Notes: generated by a model not told the origin, from the sequence alone. Shown: positions 26,602 through 34,555, counted from the stretch's first letter. The stretch is DNA of 64,000 nt from Pseudomonas cremoris (GCF_014230465.1 NZ_JAAXCY010000001.1:186001-250000), one strand, 5' to 3'. Program-made: numbers and translations.

Positions 26602-27576
26602 TCAACCCACCTCACTCATGACCCGCACCGCATGCGGGTCAAAAAAGCTCGGCGGCGCCATGCCGGGGATGTACTGGTCGGACACAAACATGCGGCAACG
26701 CTCGGCAAACGCCGACACCACACGCGACAGCTGCGTGTTGCTGGCAGTGGCGTAACCCAGTTGCATGGCCCGATGAGTGCCCGCCAGGCGCAGGCGGATC
26801 ACCCGCTTGCCGTCCTGGGACAGGTTGGATTTTGGCCGCGCATTCGCGAAGGAATAGCCAATACCGTTGCCCACCATGGCGCGCACCGTTTCGAGGTTGG
26901 TGGAGCGCATGATGATGTTCGGCGTGGTGCCGGCCTGGATAAACAGGCTGAGGAAATAGTCGCGGCTCCAGGGCGTGTCGAGCAGCACCACCGGGTAGGC
27001 CTCAAGGTCCTGCATGCTCACTGCCGGCAAGCTCGCCAGCGGGTGGTACTCACCGACCATCACATAAGGCGGCAACTGCGCCAGGGGTTGGAAGTCGATG
27101 TCCGGGCTGGTCACCAGGTCGTAGGTCAGGGCGATATCCAGCTCGCCGCTGCGCAGTTTTTCCAGCAGTTCCTCGTGGTTGCCCTCGGCTTGGGTCAGCC
27201 GTACGCCGGGAAACGCACGGCCAAAACCAAACACCAGTTCCGGAGTGATCATCGGCGCCAGCGACTCCAGGCAGCCCACCCGCAACGGCCCGCGCACGGT
27301 GTTCAGCGATTCGGAAGCGATGGTGTAGAGGTTGGTCATCTGCTCCAGGATCAACTTGGCTTCCTGCATCACCAACCGCCCCACCGCCGTCAGCGAAATG
27401 CCCTGGGCGTGATGCCGGATAAACAGCTGGATGCCCAGTTCCGCCTCCATATGGGTGATTGCCGCCGAGATCGACGGTGATGACACATGGATGCGTTCCG
27501 CCGCAGCACTGATGCTGCCGGCCTCGCCGGACGCGACAAAATATTCCAGTTGGCGCTGAGTAATACGACTGAGCAT
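26602..27576 (-). CDS. LysR-family regulator of the catabolic locus
   Basis: This 324-residue protein has the LysR winged helix (residues 7-66: LEYFVASGEAGSISAAAERI, SSPSISAAITHME) and a LysR effector domain (GPLRVGCLESLAPMITPELV). It runs divergently from the RidA-oxidoreductase-AroQ-monooxygenase group (184 bases between starts) and is upstream of the ABC transporter unit on its own strand. It probably controls both arms, though a REP doublet lies between it and the transporter. Its effector domain ends with a longer C-terminal tail (SFFDPHAVRVMSEVG) than usual. Confidence 0.87.
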   Translation of the reverse strand: MLSRITQRQLEYFVASGEAGSISAAAERIHVSSPSISAAITHMEAELGIQLFIRHHAQGISLTAVGRLVMQEAKLILEQMTNLYTIASESLNTVRGPLRVGCLESLAPMITPELVFGFGRAFPGVRLTQAEGNHEELLEKLRSGELDIALTYDLVTSPDIDFQPLAQLPPYVMVGEYHPLASLPAVSMQDLEAYPVVLLDTPWSRDYFLSLFIQAGTTPNIIMRSTNLETVRAMVGNGIGYSFANARPKSNLSQDGKRVIRLRLAGTHRAMQLGYATASNTQLSRVVSAFAERCRMFVSDQYIPGMAPPSFFDPHAVRVMSEVG

Positions 27577-27760
27577 TACGCCTTCACCTCAACAATGACT
27601 GTACCGGCAACATTGCACGGTTCATGCCGGGTAATAGTGCCAACCGATGAGGGGTACGGGGTTCGGTTTTTCCTAAGCACTACCCCGCATAAATGCTGGT
27701 TTCGCTAGAACGATGGCGGTGTGAAGCTGGTTTTATCCCGCTTCCGACGAGCCATTAGTC
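27577..27760. promoter_or_regulatory. Divergent promoter region between LysR and ridA-type gene
   Basis: 184 non-coding bases between divergent starts. Likely holds promoters for both directions and a LysR site. A clear T-N11-A repeat could not be fixed by eye. Confidence 0.35.
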
Positions 27761-28183
27761 ATGCCTACCCATACCCGCATCCGCATGTTCAACACCAAGC
27801 AGACCTACCCCAACCAGAGCCTGGACAACGACCTGTGCCAGGCCGTGCGTGCGGGCAATACCATTTATGTGCGCGGCCAGATCGGCACGGATTTCGAGGG
27901 CAATCTGGTGGGGCTTGGCGACCCGCGTGCCCAGGCCGAACAGGCGATGAAAAACGTCAAGCAACTGCTTGAAGAGGCCGGCAGTGACCTGAGCCATATC
28001 GTCAAGACCACCACCTATTTGATCGACCCGCGCTACCGCGAGCCGGTGTACCAGGAAGTCGGCAAATGGCTTAAGGGCGTATTCCCGATCTCCACCGGTT
28101 TGGTGATCTCGGGCCTGGGTCAGCCAGAGTGGTTGATGGAGATCGATGTGATCGCCGTCGTGCCGGATGACTGGAGCGTATGA
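27761..28183 (+). CDS. RidA/YjgF family protein
   Basis: This 140-residue protein matches the YjgF/YER057c/UK114 family, in which RidA hydrolyses reactive enamines/imines formed by amino-acid enzymes. It contains the family segments RAGNTIYVRGQIGTDFEGNLVG and AQAEQAMKNVKQLLEEAG, then KTTTYLIDPRYREPVYQEVG. The Arg of the RidA active site (usually in a C-terminal R-x-E segment before an acidic residue) appears as YREPVY. It overlaps the next gene by 4 bases. In a catabolic unit it probably clears an unstable imine intermediate. Confidence 0.87.
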   Translation: MPTHTRIRMFNTKQTYPNQSLDNDLCQAVRAGNTIYVRGQIGTDFEGNLVGLGDPRAQAEQAMKNVKQLLEEAGSDLSHIVKTTTYLIDPRYREPVYQEVGKWLKGVFPISTGLVISGLGQPEWLMEIDVIAVVPDDWSV

Positions 28184-29160
28184 AAGCCGTCATTGCCCGC
28201 GAGCCGGGTGGGCCTGAGGTGCTGGAGCTTGTGCAGCGCCCGGTGCCGACACCCGGGGCTGGCGAAGTGTTGATTCGCGTTGTGGCCGCCGGCGTCAATC
28301 GTCCCGACCTGATGCAGCGCAACGGCGCGCCGGTGCCGCCCGGCAGCACTGATGTGTTGGGCCTGGAAGCCGCCGGCATCGTGGTGGCGCTGGGCAGTGG
28401 CGTGGATGAATTGGCCGTGGGCGACCGCGTGATGGCGCTGCTCAATGGCGGTGGCTACGCCGAGTACTGCGTCGCCCAGGCCGCCCATTGTTTGCCGGTG
28501 CCTGCGGGGCTCTCGCTGGAGGCTGCCGCCGGGGTGCCGGAAGCAGCCTTTACGGTGTGGCACAACCTGTTTGAACTGGGCCGCCTGAGCAGTGGCGACA
28601 CCGTGTTGATCCATGGTGCCGCCAGCGGCGTCGGCAGCTTTGCCGTGCAATGCGCGCATGCCGCCGGTGCGCGGGTGATCGCCACCGCTGGCGGCCCGCA
28701 CAAGGTAGCGATGTTGCAAGCACTGGGGGTGTGGCGCGCGATTGATCGCCACCTCGATGACTTCGTCTGTGTGGTCAACGACTGCACCGATAGGCGCGGC
28801 GTGGACGTGGTGCTGGATAACATCGGCGGCCCGTACGTGACGCGCAACTTGGCGGCGATGGCGATGGGTGGGCGGCATGTGAGCTTGTCGTTCCTGCAAG
28901 GCGCCAACATCGAACTGGATTTGCAGGTACTGATGCGCAAGAACCTCAGCCTTACCTCCTCGACCCTGCGCCCCAAAAGCCACGCAGAAAAAGCCCGGCT
29001 GGCGGTGTGTATCCGCTCGCGCATGTTGCCCTGGTTGGCATCCGGCCTGGTCGCGCCGCAGCTCCACGCGCAACTGCCGCTGTGCCAGGCCGCCGATGCC
29101 CATCGCCTGCTGGAAGCCAATGCCAATGTCGGCAAAGTCGTGCTGACCGTCGCCCAATAA
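28180..29160 (+). CDS. NAD(P)H:quinone oxidoreductase-like MDR protein
   Basis: This 326-residue medium-chain dehydrogenase/reductase belongs to the zinc-free quinone oxidoreductase type. The N-terminal half has VLIRVVAAGVNRPDLMQRNG and VLGLEAAGIVVALG, and the Rossmann domain has IHGAASGVGSFAVQCAHAAGARVIATAGG. The catalytic-zinc ligands of alcohol dehydrogenases are absent. Members reduce quinones or alkenals with NADPH. ATG overlaps the RidA stop by 4 bases, and AroQ-like follows after 13 bases, so they form one transcript. Confidence 0.86.
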   Translation: MKAVIAREPGGPEVLELVQRPVPTPGAGEVLIRVVAAGVNRPDLMQRNGAPVPPGSTDVLGLEAAGIVVALGSGVDELAVGDRVMALLNGGGYAEYCVAQAAHCLPVPAGLSLEAAAGVPEAAFTVWHNLFELGRLSSGDTVLIHGAASGVGSFAVQCAHAAGARVIATAGGPHKVAMLQALGVWRAIDRHLDDFVCVVNDCTDRRGVDVVLDNIGGPYVTRNLAAMAMGGRHVSLSFLQGANIELDLQVLMRKNLSLTSSTLRPKSHAEKARLAVCIRSRMLPWLASGLVAPQLHAQLPLCQAADAHRLLEANANVGKVVLTVAQ

Positions 29161-29173
29161 ACTGGAGAGCCCC

Positions 29174-29614
29174 ATGACCCATCGCGTGTTTTTCCTCAAC
29201 GGGCCCAACGCCAACCTCTACGGGCTGGACAAGCTCGGCACCTACGGCAGCGAAAGCTTTGCCTGCATCGAAGCACGCTGCCAGGACCTCGCTGCCACGC
29301 TGGGCCTGAGCCTGGCGTTTCGCCAGAGCAACCACGAAGGCGTGCTGGTGGACTGGATCCAGGAAGCGCGCCTGCACGCCGACGCCATCGTGATCAACGC
29401 CGCCGGGCTCAGCTACAGCTCGGTGCCGATCCTCGATGCGCTGCTGGCGTTCGACGGCCCGATCATCGAAGCCCACATGAGCAACATCTGGAAGCGCGAA
29501 AGCTTTCGGCATCACTCCTACGTCTCCAAGGCTGCCACCGGTGTGATCGCCGGGTTGGGAGTGTTGGGTTATCAACTGGCACTCACCGCCGTGGCTGAAC
29601 TTTTAAACACATAA
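29174..29614 (+). CDS. Type II 3-dehydroquinate dehydratase paralogue with altered active-site residues
   Basis: This 146-residue protein aligns directly with type II dehydroquinases. NGPNANLYG, FRQSNHEGVLVDWIQEA, Glu99/His101 (IEAHMSN) and ESFRHHSY match. Tyr24 and Asn75 are kept. However, in Mycobacterium tuberculosis numbering the lid Arg19 is Asp19 and the usual His81 is Tyr81. Both belong to the established catalytic/binding set, so ordinary dehydroquinate dehydration is doubtful. The gene lies in a RidA/oxidoreductase/monooxygenase unit rather than with aro or qui genes. It probably acts on a related cyclic substrate or is a diverged dehydratase; this is inference. Named as paralogue, no symbol. 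Confidence 0.82.
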   Translation: MTHRVFFLNGPNANLYGLDKLGTYGSESFACIEARCQDLAATLGLSLAFRQSNHEGVLVDWIQEARLHADAIVINAAGLSYSSVPILDALLAFDGPIIEAHMSNIWKRESFRHHSYVSKAATGVIAGLGVLGYQLALTAVAELLNT

Positions 29615-29646
29615 ACCTCAGCCCAACCTATCGTCAGGAAATCTCT

Positions 29647-30897
29647 ATGTCAGTCGAAAAAATCAACACCCTGGTGGTCGGCGCTGGCCAGGCCGGTGTA
29701 GCCATGAGCGAGCATCTGTCCCTGATGGGCGTGCCGCATATCGTGCTGGAGCGCAGCCGCATCGCCGAACGCTGGCGCTCGGAGCGTTGGGACTCGCTGG
29801 TCGCCAACGGCCCAGCCTGGCATGACCGCTTTCCCGGCCTTAAATTCGAAGGCATCTCGCCGGAAGCGTTCCCGCCCAAAGAGCGCATGGCCGATTACTT
29901 TGAAGCCTATGTAGACAAGTTGCAGGCACCGGTACGCACCGGTGTGGACGTGCAATCGGTGGAACGCCACGTTGGCCGCCCAGGCTTCAAGGTAACCACC
30001 TCGGCTGGCGAGTTTGACGCCGCCAACGTGGTCGCCGCGACGGGCCCGTTCCAACGCCCATCCATCCCGAACATCGTGCCGGCCAGCGCACCATTGCATC
30101 AGCTGCATTCCTCTGCCTACAAGAACCCCAGCCAGCTGCCCGAAGGCGCCGTGCTGGTGGTCGGTGCCGGCGCCTCCGGCTCGCAAATCGCCGAAGAACT
30201 TCAAAAAGCCGGCAAGACCGTTTACCTCTCCGTGGGCGAACACTACCGACCTCCCCGCGCCTATCGCGGCCGCGATTATTGCTGGTGGCTGGGGGCGTTG
30301 GGCTTGTGGGATGAGGTCAAAATCCAGCCGAAGAAAAAGCACGTAGCGTTCGCGGTCAGTGGGTATGAGGGTGGCAAGACCGTGGACTTTCGCCGGTTGG
30401 CGCATCAGGGCATCAACCTGGTGGGCGTTACCCAGGAGTGGAAGGACGGCGTGATGACATTCCAACCCGGCCTGGTAGAGAACGTAGCCGAAGGGGATCG
30501 TGCGTATTTTGATGTGCTGCGGGATGCGGATGCGTATATCGAGGCCAACGGGTTGCCGTTTCCGCTGGAGCCTTCTGCGTGGGAGTTGTTGCCTGACCCT
30601 GAATGCCTGGTGAATCCGATCCTGAGCCTGGACTTGGTTGAAGCCGGTGTGACGACCATTCTCTGGGCGACCGGCTTCAAGTTCGATTTCAGCTGGTTGA
30701 AGGTGGATGCCTTTGATGAGAAAGGCGAGCCGTTCCACAAGCGCGGAATCTCGGCGCAGAGTGGGGTGTACTTCTTGGGGTTGCCGAACCTGGTGAACCG
30801 AGCGTCGTCGTTTATTTATGGGGTTTGGCACGATGCCAAATACGTGGCGGATCATATTGTTTTGCAGAATGACTATATGAACTACAGCAAACAGTAA
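29647..30897 (+). CDS. Flavin-containing monooxygenase
   Basis: This 416-residue protein has two dinucleotide sites: FAD-binding VVGAGQAGVAMSE at the N-terminus and NADPH-binding VVGAGASGSQIAEEL around residue 170. A central LHSSAYKNP segment resembles the FMO FxGxxxHxxxY linker, degenerately. Members oxygenate amines, sulfides or organic acids. It is the last gene of the right arm, 32 bases after the AroQ-like gene, with a normal stop at 30897. Its substrate may be the compound handled by the upstream enzymes. Confidence 0.86.
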   Translation: MSVEKINTLVVGAGQAGVAMSEHLSLMGVPHIVLERSRIAERWRSERWDSLVANGPAWHDRFPGLKFEGISPEAFPPKERMADYFEAYVDKLQAPVRTGVDVQSVERHVGRPGFKVTTSAGEFDAANVVAATGPFQRPSIPNIVPASAPLHQLHSSAYKNPSQLPEGAVLVVGAGASGSQIAEELQKAGKTVYLSVGEHYRPPRAYRGRDYCWWLGALGLWDEVKIQPKKKHVAFAVSGYEGGKTVDFRRLAHQGINLVGVTQEWKDGVMTFQPGLVENVAEGDRAYFDVLRDADAYIEANGLPFPLEPSAWELLPDPECLVNPILSLDLVEAGVTTILWATGFKFDFSWLKVDAFDEKGEPFHKRGISAQSGVYFLGLPNLVNRASSFIYGVWHDAKYVADHIVLQNDYMNYSKQ

Positions 30898-30993
30898 AAC
30901 AGGAAAGTCCTAAGCGGCCGTGCCTTGCTCCTTTGCCTACGCTTGCGTCAGAATCCGCCGGCTTGTGCGCTTGAGTGAGCGTCTCTAAGGTTG

Positions 30994-31192
30994 CCCGGTC
31001 GCTGAAAACTCAGTGATCGGGTTTAGTAGCCCTTGGTTGAATTACGTTTAGTGCACAAGCTTCATCAATCAGACATTCCTGTCTGTGCTTGATGGCGGCT
31101 GTGCGCAGGGCACCTTCGGGTGCGCCGGCTTTGCGTAATTCCCCGGTCTACTAACCTGCGTACAGCTGCCACCCTTTCGTTTAGTAGCGAAA
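30994..31192 (+). ncRNA. Structured leader RNA or small RNA upstream of DUF6124-type gene
   Basis: Folding by eye gives nested stems. A 12-pair hairpin at 30994-31021 (CCCGGTCGCTGA / TCAGTGATCGGG, loop AAAC) comes first. TTAGTAG 31023-31029 pairs with CTACTAA 31148-31154, enclosing GAATTACG 31039-46 with CGTAATTC 31134-41. Inside these, GCACA 31053-57 pairs with TGTGC 31100-104 around CATCAA/TTGATG and CAGACA/TGTCTG, and a UUCG-capped hairpin lies at 31110-31123. A last hairpin (31175-31192) shows TTTAGTAG in its loop, able to compete for CTACTAA. Such a layout suggests a regulatory RNA or element; class not recognised. Confidence 0.6.
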
Positions 31193-31222
31193 CGGTGTCA
31201 GCCCAACTCAGGAATTGCGCTC

Positions 31223-31540
31223 ATGTTCAAAGTCACGCCGAATCCTCCAAACCAACCAGACCTGAAGCTTAATCAGGCTGCGCATCGTGCGATTGATCGC
31301 TACCTCAATTCAGAAACCGCCCCACCGTTGCCACTCCCGAGTTTGTTCAGCGTTGCCGCTGACGTCAGCACTGAAACCCTCATCACCAACAGCTACGAAA
31401 CCTTTTCCTCGGTCACCGCGTTGTTACTGGACCTGTCGGAAGATTTGACGGGGAAGCAGCGCGATGTGGCGCTGGCGATTCATCAGTTGAGTGAGTTGGG
31501 GGTGTTGTTGATGGATAGGCTGATGGAGCGGGAGGCGTAA
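31223..31540 (+). CDS. DUF6124/DUF3077-type small protein (105 aa)
   Basis: This 105-residue protein begins MFKVTPNPPNQPDLKLNQAAHRAIDRYL and ends with a helical stretch (DVALAIHQLSELGVLLMDRLME). It resembles small Pseudomonas proteins of the DUF3077/DUF6124 group. Function is unknown. AGGA lies 12 bases before the ATG, and the gene is preceded by the structured RNA region at 30994-31192. That arrangement suggests either cis-control of this gene or an adjacent independent RNA. A GC-rich long hairpin follows its stop. Confidence 0.75.
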   Translation: MFKVTPNPPNQPDLKLNQAAHRAIDRYLNSETAPPLPLPSLFSVAADVSTETLITNSYETFSSVTALLLDLSEDLTGKQRDVALAIHQLSELGVLLMDRLMEREA

Positions 31541-31816
31541 GTAGCTCAAACCTAAGACCGTCAAGTCTATTGCCCGGCAGGTCTCTGAGTCGTCGTCGTT
31601 GCGTTGTGACGACTCAGGGGTCTGCGGGGCATGGTGCTTTCCAGTCGGGATATGTGATTACGTATATGCCGCTACGATGGGCAATAATATTTGCCCTTGT
31701 AACTGCGAGAGGCCGCTAACGGCCAGAAGTGGTCACTCACATTAGCAGCTTCCAACTCAGTTCACGGCACAGGATTATTTCTGTACAGAGTACGCCTGGG
31801 GTCGTGAGCAACCATG
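31541..31816. other. Gene-free stretch with palindrome GGCCGCTAACGGCC
   Basis: No open frame of weight was found. Besides the hairpin at 31572-31630, the stretch contains the palindrome GGCCG-CTAA-CGGCC at 31711-31724. I recall similar palindromes as common intergenic sequence in fluorescent pseudomonads. Confidence 0.4.
31572..31630 (+). terminator. Long hairpin after the DUF6124-type gene
   Basis: CTGAGTCGTC and GACGACTCAG pair perfectly, and outer GCCCGGCAG / CTGCGGGGC segments extend the stem. It could be a terminator, though no T-run follows closely, or a structured 3' element that pairs with the RNA-like region upstream of the same small gene. Confidence 0.55.
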
Positions 31817-32476
31817 TCAGCCACCCTTTCTTGGAGGCCCACGGAGAAATTTCTTTTTATTCTCACACCAGCGCCGGTAGGAAAACTTTACGTTAGTGCA
31901 GGCTTGAATTTTTCTCATGGCATCAATGATACCGTTACGATCCTTTATACCAACTTGTGAAATCTTATGATAAAGAAGGCTCCAGCCAATAAGAGCATCA
32001 TCCCAGTGCACAGTATCTCCTAGAATTGAAAATATGTAGGAAGGCATCTTAACTTTGGCGGATCGCCCTAATGCATGCTTTGCATGAATCGAAAGAGAGT
32101 TATCACCTGACCCACAAGCGGATATCGAAAGAGCAAGCTTTCCTTCATAACTGGAGTTTCCGAGCAGGGGCAGCAAGTTCTCTATCAGTTCATCCCATTT
32201 TACAACATCATTTCCGAATGCTACACACCCTGAATTCCCATGAGATGAAATATGTAGAAACAAAGGTAACGACGGGTATCTTTCGGCGTGACTCGAATCA
32301 GACGAGGCCAAATAATTAATTATTGATTTAAAGTCAGCTTTAGATTTGGCAAAAAACGAAATCGCTTGATGCCCCATAAGGTTACAAGTGGCCTTCAAAG
32401 CTTTTGCTTCGGATCGCCCATCGAATAGGTCAATTGGATTCGGACTTTCAATTATTACGATTCTGATTTTTGGCAC
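31817..32476 (-). CDS. Orphan protein with caspase/CHAT-like His-Cys dyad
   Basis: This 219-residue protein starts at GTG 32476, with GGAG about six bases upstream. It has the strand-loop pattern of clan CD peptidases: SLPLFLHISSHGNSGCVAFG (His79-Gly) and KLALSISACGSGDN (Cys121), with a WDEL segment between, as seen in CHAT/caspase-like domains. No other domain follows, and the end FLRGPPRKGG is low-complexity. The gene is A/T-rich relative to the neighbours, suggesting transfer. Clan CD proteases act in bacterial defence or cell suicide, but no effector partner is seen, so the role is open. Confidence 0.55.
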   Translation of the reverse strand: MPKIRIVIIESPNPIDLFDGRSEAKALKATCNLMGHQAISFFAKSKADFKSIINYLASSDSSHAERYPSLPLFLHISSHGNSGCVAFGNDVVKWDELIENLLPLLGNSSYEGKLALSISACGSGDNSLSIHAKHALGRSAKVKMPSYIFSILGDTVHWDDALIGWSLLYHKISQVGIKDRNGIIDAMRKIQACTNVKFSYRRWCENKKKFLRGPPRKGG

Positions 32477-32774
32477 AAAAACTCCAATCGGTAAGCGCTG
32501 AAAAGATCAAAATAGATTATTCCTCTCTAGACAAGCTCAGATGAACGATACAGAACAAACACTATCAGCCCCCTTGAAATTACATTGATAGAGGATGCCT
32601 CGCTACTAAAAAACAACAAGAATAAAGGTCTTGCCTAGTGGTTGAATTAAAATCCTAAATACCTCTTTTAGCCGGTAAAGGCCAACTTAACAGGAAAGTG
32701 AAAGGACGACCGTGAGCGCAGTTTACGGACGTCCTAGCGAGGAAGTCGGGCCGATTGGAACCGTGTTTGGCACT
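32477..32774. other. Gene-free A/T-rich stretch
   Basis: About 300 bases between the caspase-like start and the end of the next small gene. Contains the terminator-like hairpin at 32704-32734 and, on the left side, A/T-rich sequence suitable as the promoter of the minus-strand gene. No other structure recognised. Confidence 0.4.
32704..32734 (-). terminator. Hairpin downstream of 32775-33041 gene
   Basis: On the minus strand GGACGTCCGT pairs with ACGGTCGTCC (9 of 10 positions) over an 11-base loop, followed by TTTCACTTTCC. This would end the transcript of the small gene before the GTG start of the caspase-like gene. Confidence 0.5.
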
Positions 32775-33041
32775 TCACATATAAGTAGCTTTGATAAGCG
32801 CGATGATTGCATCTGCTTCTGGTTCTGAAAGATAAATTTTACCTGCCCCGTGACTAAGTATTATCTCGCCCTCGTGTTTATAAAAACCTTCAGCGGGGCT
32901 GCTGTCGTAGTGTTTTACGTACTGTATCGCCGTATCTTTTGGAATCCCAACTGTCCAGCCTGCAACGATCCAGACTCCAAGAGAATCGGCGGAGACTAAA
33001 ACTTTGTTTATATTTCGCTCGAATGATAGTTGGCGGCTCAT
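32775..33041 (-). CDS. Hypothetical small protein (88 aa)
   Basis: An 88-residue protein starting at the ATG 33041, chosen because AAGGA lies directly before it. It reads MSRQLSFERNINKVLVSADS at the start and ends EADAIIALIKATYM, with a middle segment containing EGFYKHEGEIILSHGAGK. I do not recognise the family. An open frame extends further upstream to 33245, but that part overlaps, in another frame, the tail of the neighbouring gene and looks like repeat sequence. Small size, low GC and clustering with other orphans suggest an accessory gene, possibly immunity-like; that is speculation. Confidence 0.5.
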   Translation of the reverse strand: MSRQLSFERNINKVLVSADSLGVWIVAGWTVGIPKDTAIQYVKHYDSSPAEGFYKHEGEIILSHGAGKIYLSEPEADAIIALIKATYM

Positions 33042-33138
33042 AAATTTCCTTATTCGTTGCGTAGCGTTTAATTTAAGGGGTGGAAGTACTGAAACGGCAA
33101 TCCTGCGAATAGAACCAACATGCGTATTGCGTGAGGGA

Positions 33139-33495
33139 TCAATCTCTTTGCTCCCTTTTGCTGCTAGGGAGCCTTGCCGGGGCGGAGCGGAGTTGCGTCT
33201 TAAAGCCTCGATTCCCTCTAGTCGCGACTCTGCCATAACGATCAATTGTGAAAATGGTTTCTTTGATTATGTTTTTGTATCCGTTCTCTACTTTAAATTC
33301 AAAAGAAACGAAATCCGACTTAAATACCCATTGTTGAGAGCCTAGCGCCAAGAAACTGAACTTTTCACCCTCTATTTCCAAAACGTGGGAATGCAATGCG
33401 CCTGTGTTACCGCCTCGGCTTGGAGGCCGCGGGGGTTCCTTAAGGAACAAACCATACGAAGTGATTTTTTTACTTTCTACTCGCAACTTATCCAT
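33139..33495 (-). CDS. Hypothetical small protein (118 aa), tail possibly not native
   Basis: Starts at ATG 33495 with AGGGA five bases upstream; an in-frame ATG at 33522 lacks a good site. The first 90 residues (MDKLRVESKKITSYGLFLKE..., FKSDFVSFEFKVENGYKNII) look like an ordinary A/T-rich gene. The last 28 or so (RGNRGFKTQLRSAPARLPSS) are Arg/Ser-rich and lie in sequence that is also open in another frame, which suggests the original C-terminus was replaced by inserted or repeat sequence. No family recognised. It precedes the 88-aa gene on the same strand by about 97 bases. Confidence 0.45.
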   Translation of the reverse strand: MDKLRVESKKITSYGLFLKEPPRPPSRGGNTGALHSHVLEIEGEKFSFLALGSQQWVFKSDFVSFEFKVENGYKNIIKETIFTIDRYGRVATRGNRGFKTQLRSAPARLPSSKREQRD

Positions 33496-33826
33496 GAGTT
33501 CCCTAAATTTACGGTTAAACATCCAGCTTGCTGGCGAGCAAAGGTGCAGCTTGTGCGAGTCGAGTACGCATACCGAACAGTGTTAGCTCTGACCATTTGA
33601 GACTAACGCCGGCGAAGCCATGTATCAATCCCCGCCAGCCTTCAATATCGGATTGTTTCTGGCCGGTAGCGGGCTTTCGTAAAGGGCAGTTTTGGGGCGA
33701 TAGCAGCCAGTCGTGACCAGCCGCTATCGACCCCAGCAGCCGTCACGATGACGCTTATTAAGAAGACTGATGTTTACCCCCCCCTCCCCGATTCGCACCG
33801 ACTCCCCCTTTCTGTGTAACTCGCCC
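33496..33826. other. Gene-free stretch with hairpin
   Basis: No credible gene. CGATAGC at 33698-33704 pairs with GCTATCG at 33723-33729, within a block (about 33640-33745) that I recall as a recurrent intergenic sequence of fluorescent pseudomonads; this recollection cannot be tested here. Just right of it lies the end of msrA. Confidence 0.35.
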
Positions 33827-34333
33827 TCAACCCCGCTTCGACAACTTCCACCCCGGCCGCACAAAGTGGCATGTATACCCATTCGGCACCCGCTCCAAAT
33901 AATCCTGATGCTCCGGCTCTGCCTCCCAAAACGGGCCCGCCGGTTCAATCTCTGTCACCACGCGCCCCGGCCATAACTTTGACGCGTCAACATCCGCCGC
34001 CGTGTCCTCGGCCACATCCCTTTGCGCTTCACTCAGGTAATAAATCGCCGAACGATAGCTAGGCCCACGGTCATTGCCCTGCCGATTGGGTGTGCTCGGG
34101 TCGTGGATCTGGAAAAAGAATTCAAGTATCTGCCGGTAGGTCATCACCGCCGGGTCAAACACGATCTCAATCGCTTCAGCATGGTTACCGTGGTTGCGAT
34201 AGGTGGCGTTCGGGACATCGCCGCCGGTGTAGCCGACGCGTGTGTGCAGCACGCCGGGGTAGCGTCGCAACAGGTCCTGCATGCCCCAGAAGCATCCGCC
34301 GGCAAGGATGGCGGTTTCAGTTGGGTTGGTCAT
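33827..34333 (-). CDS. msrA: Peptide-methionine (S)-S-oxide reductase
   Basis: This 168-residue enzyme reduces methionine S-sulfoxide in proteins and free form. The catalytic Cys lies in the invariant [10 protein letters not shown] motif near the N-terminus, followed by [31 protein letters not shown] and the [25 protein letters not shown] block. The start at 34333 has GGAAAG about eight bases upstream. The C-terminus (LSKRG) is shorter than in forms with extra resolving cysteines. No msrB is adjacent. It lies at the edge of the accessory block but has normal codon use. Confidence 0.93.
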   Translation of the reverse strand: MTNPTETAILAGGCFWGMQDLLRRYPGVLHTRVGYTGGDVPNATYRNHGNHAEAIEIVFDPAVMTYRQILEFFFQIHDPSTPNRQGNDRGPSYRSAIYYLSEAQRDVAEDTAADVDASKLWPGRVVTEIEPAGPFWEAEPEHQDYLERVPNGYTCHFVRPGWKLSKRG

Positions 34334-34555
34334 GGTTTGTCTTTCCACTTAATGGATGAGTCGCGCGGGCCTGCGACGTGTCCTTACCTAATTCGATTAG
34401 GTACCCAGATCCAGTAAGTAGCATAAAAACCCAGCTCGATACGAGTGCTGTTGACCGGCGCCTCATTCAAGGATTTTCTCCTCTGCGCGCGCTCCCACAT
34501 CTACGATCGGTAAAAAGCCCTACAATCGCGCTCCCATACCTCACGGAGCGCAGCC

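Noticed and set aside
33042..33245. Extended 156-residue version of the 88-aa gene
   Set aside because: The extra part overlaps the neighbouring gene in another frame, looks like repeat sequence, and the internal ATG at 33041 has a better ribosome site.
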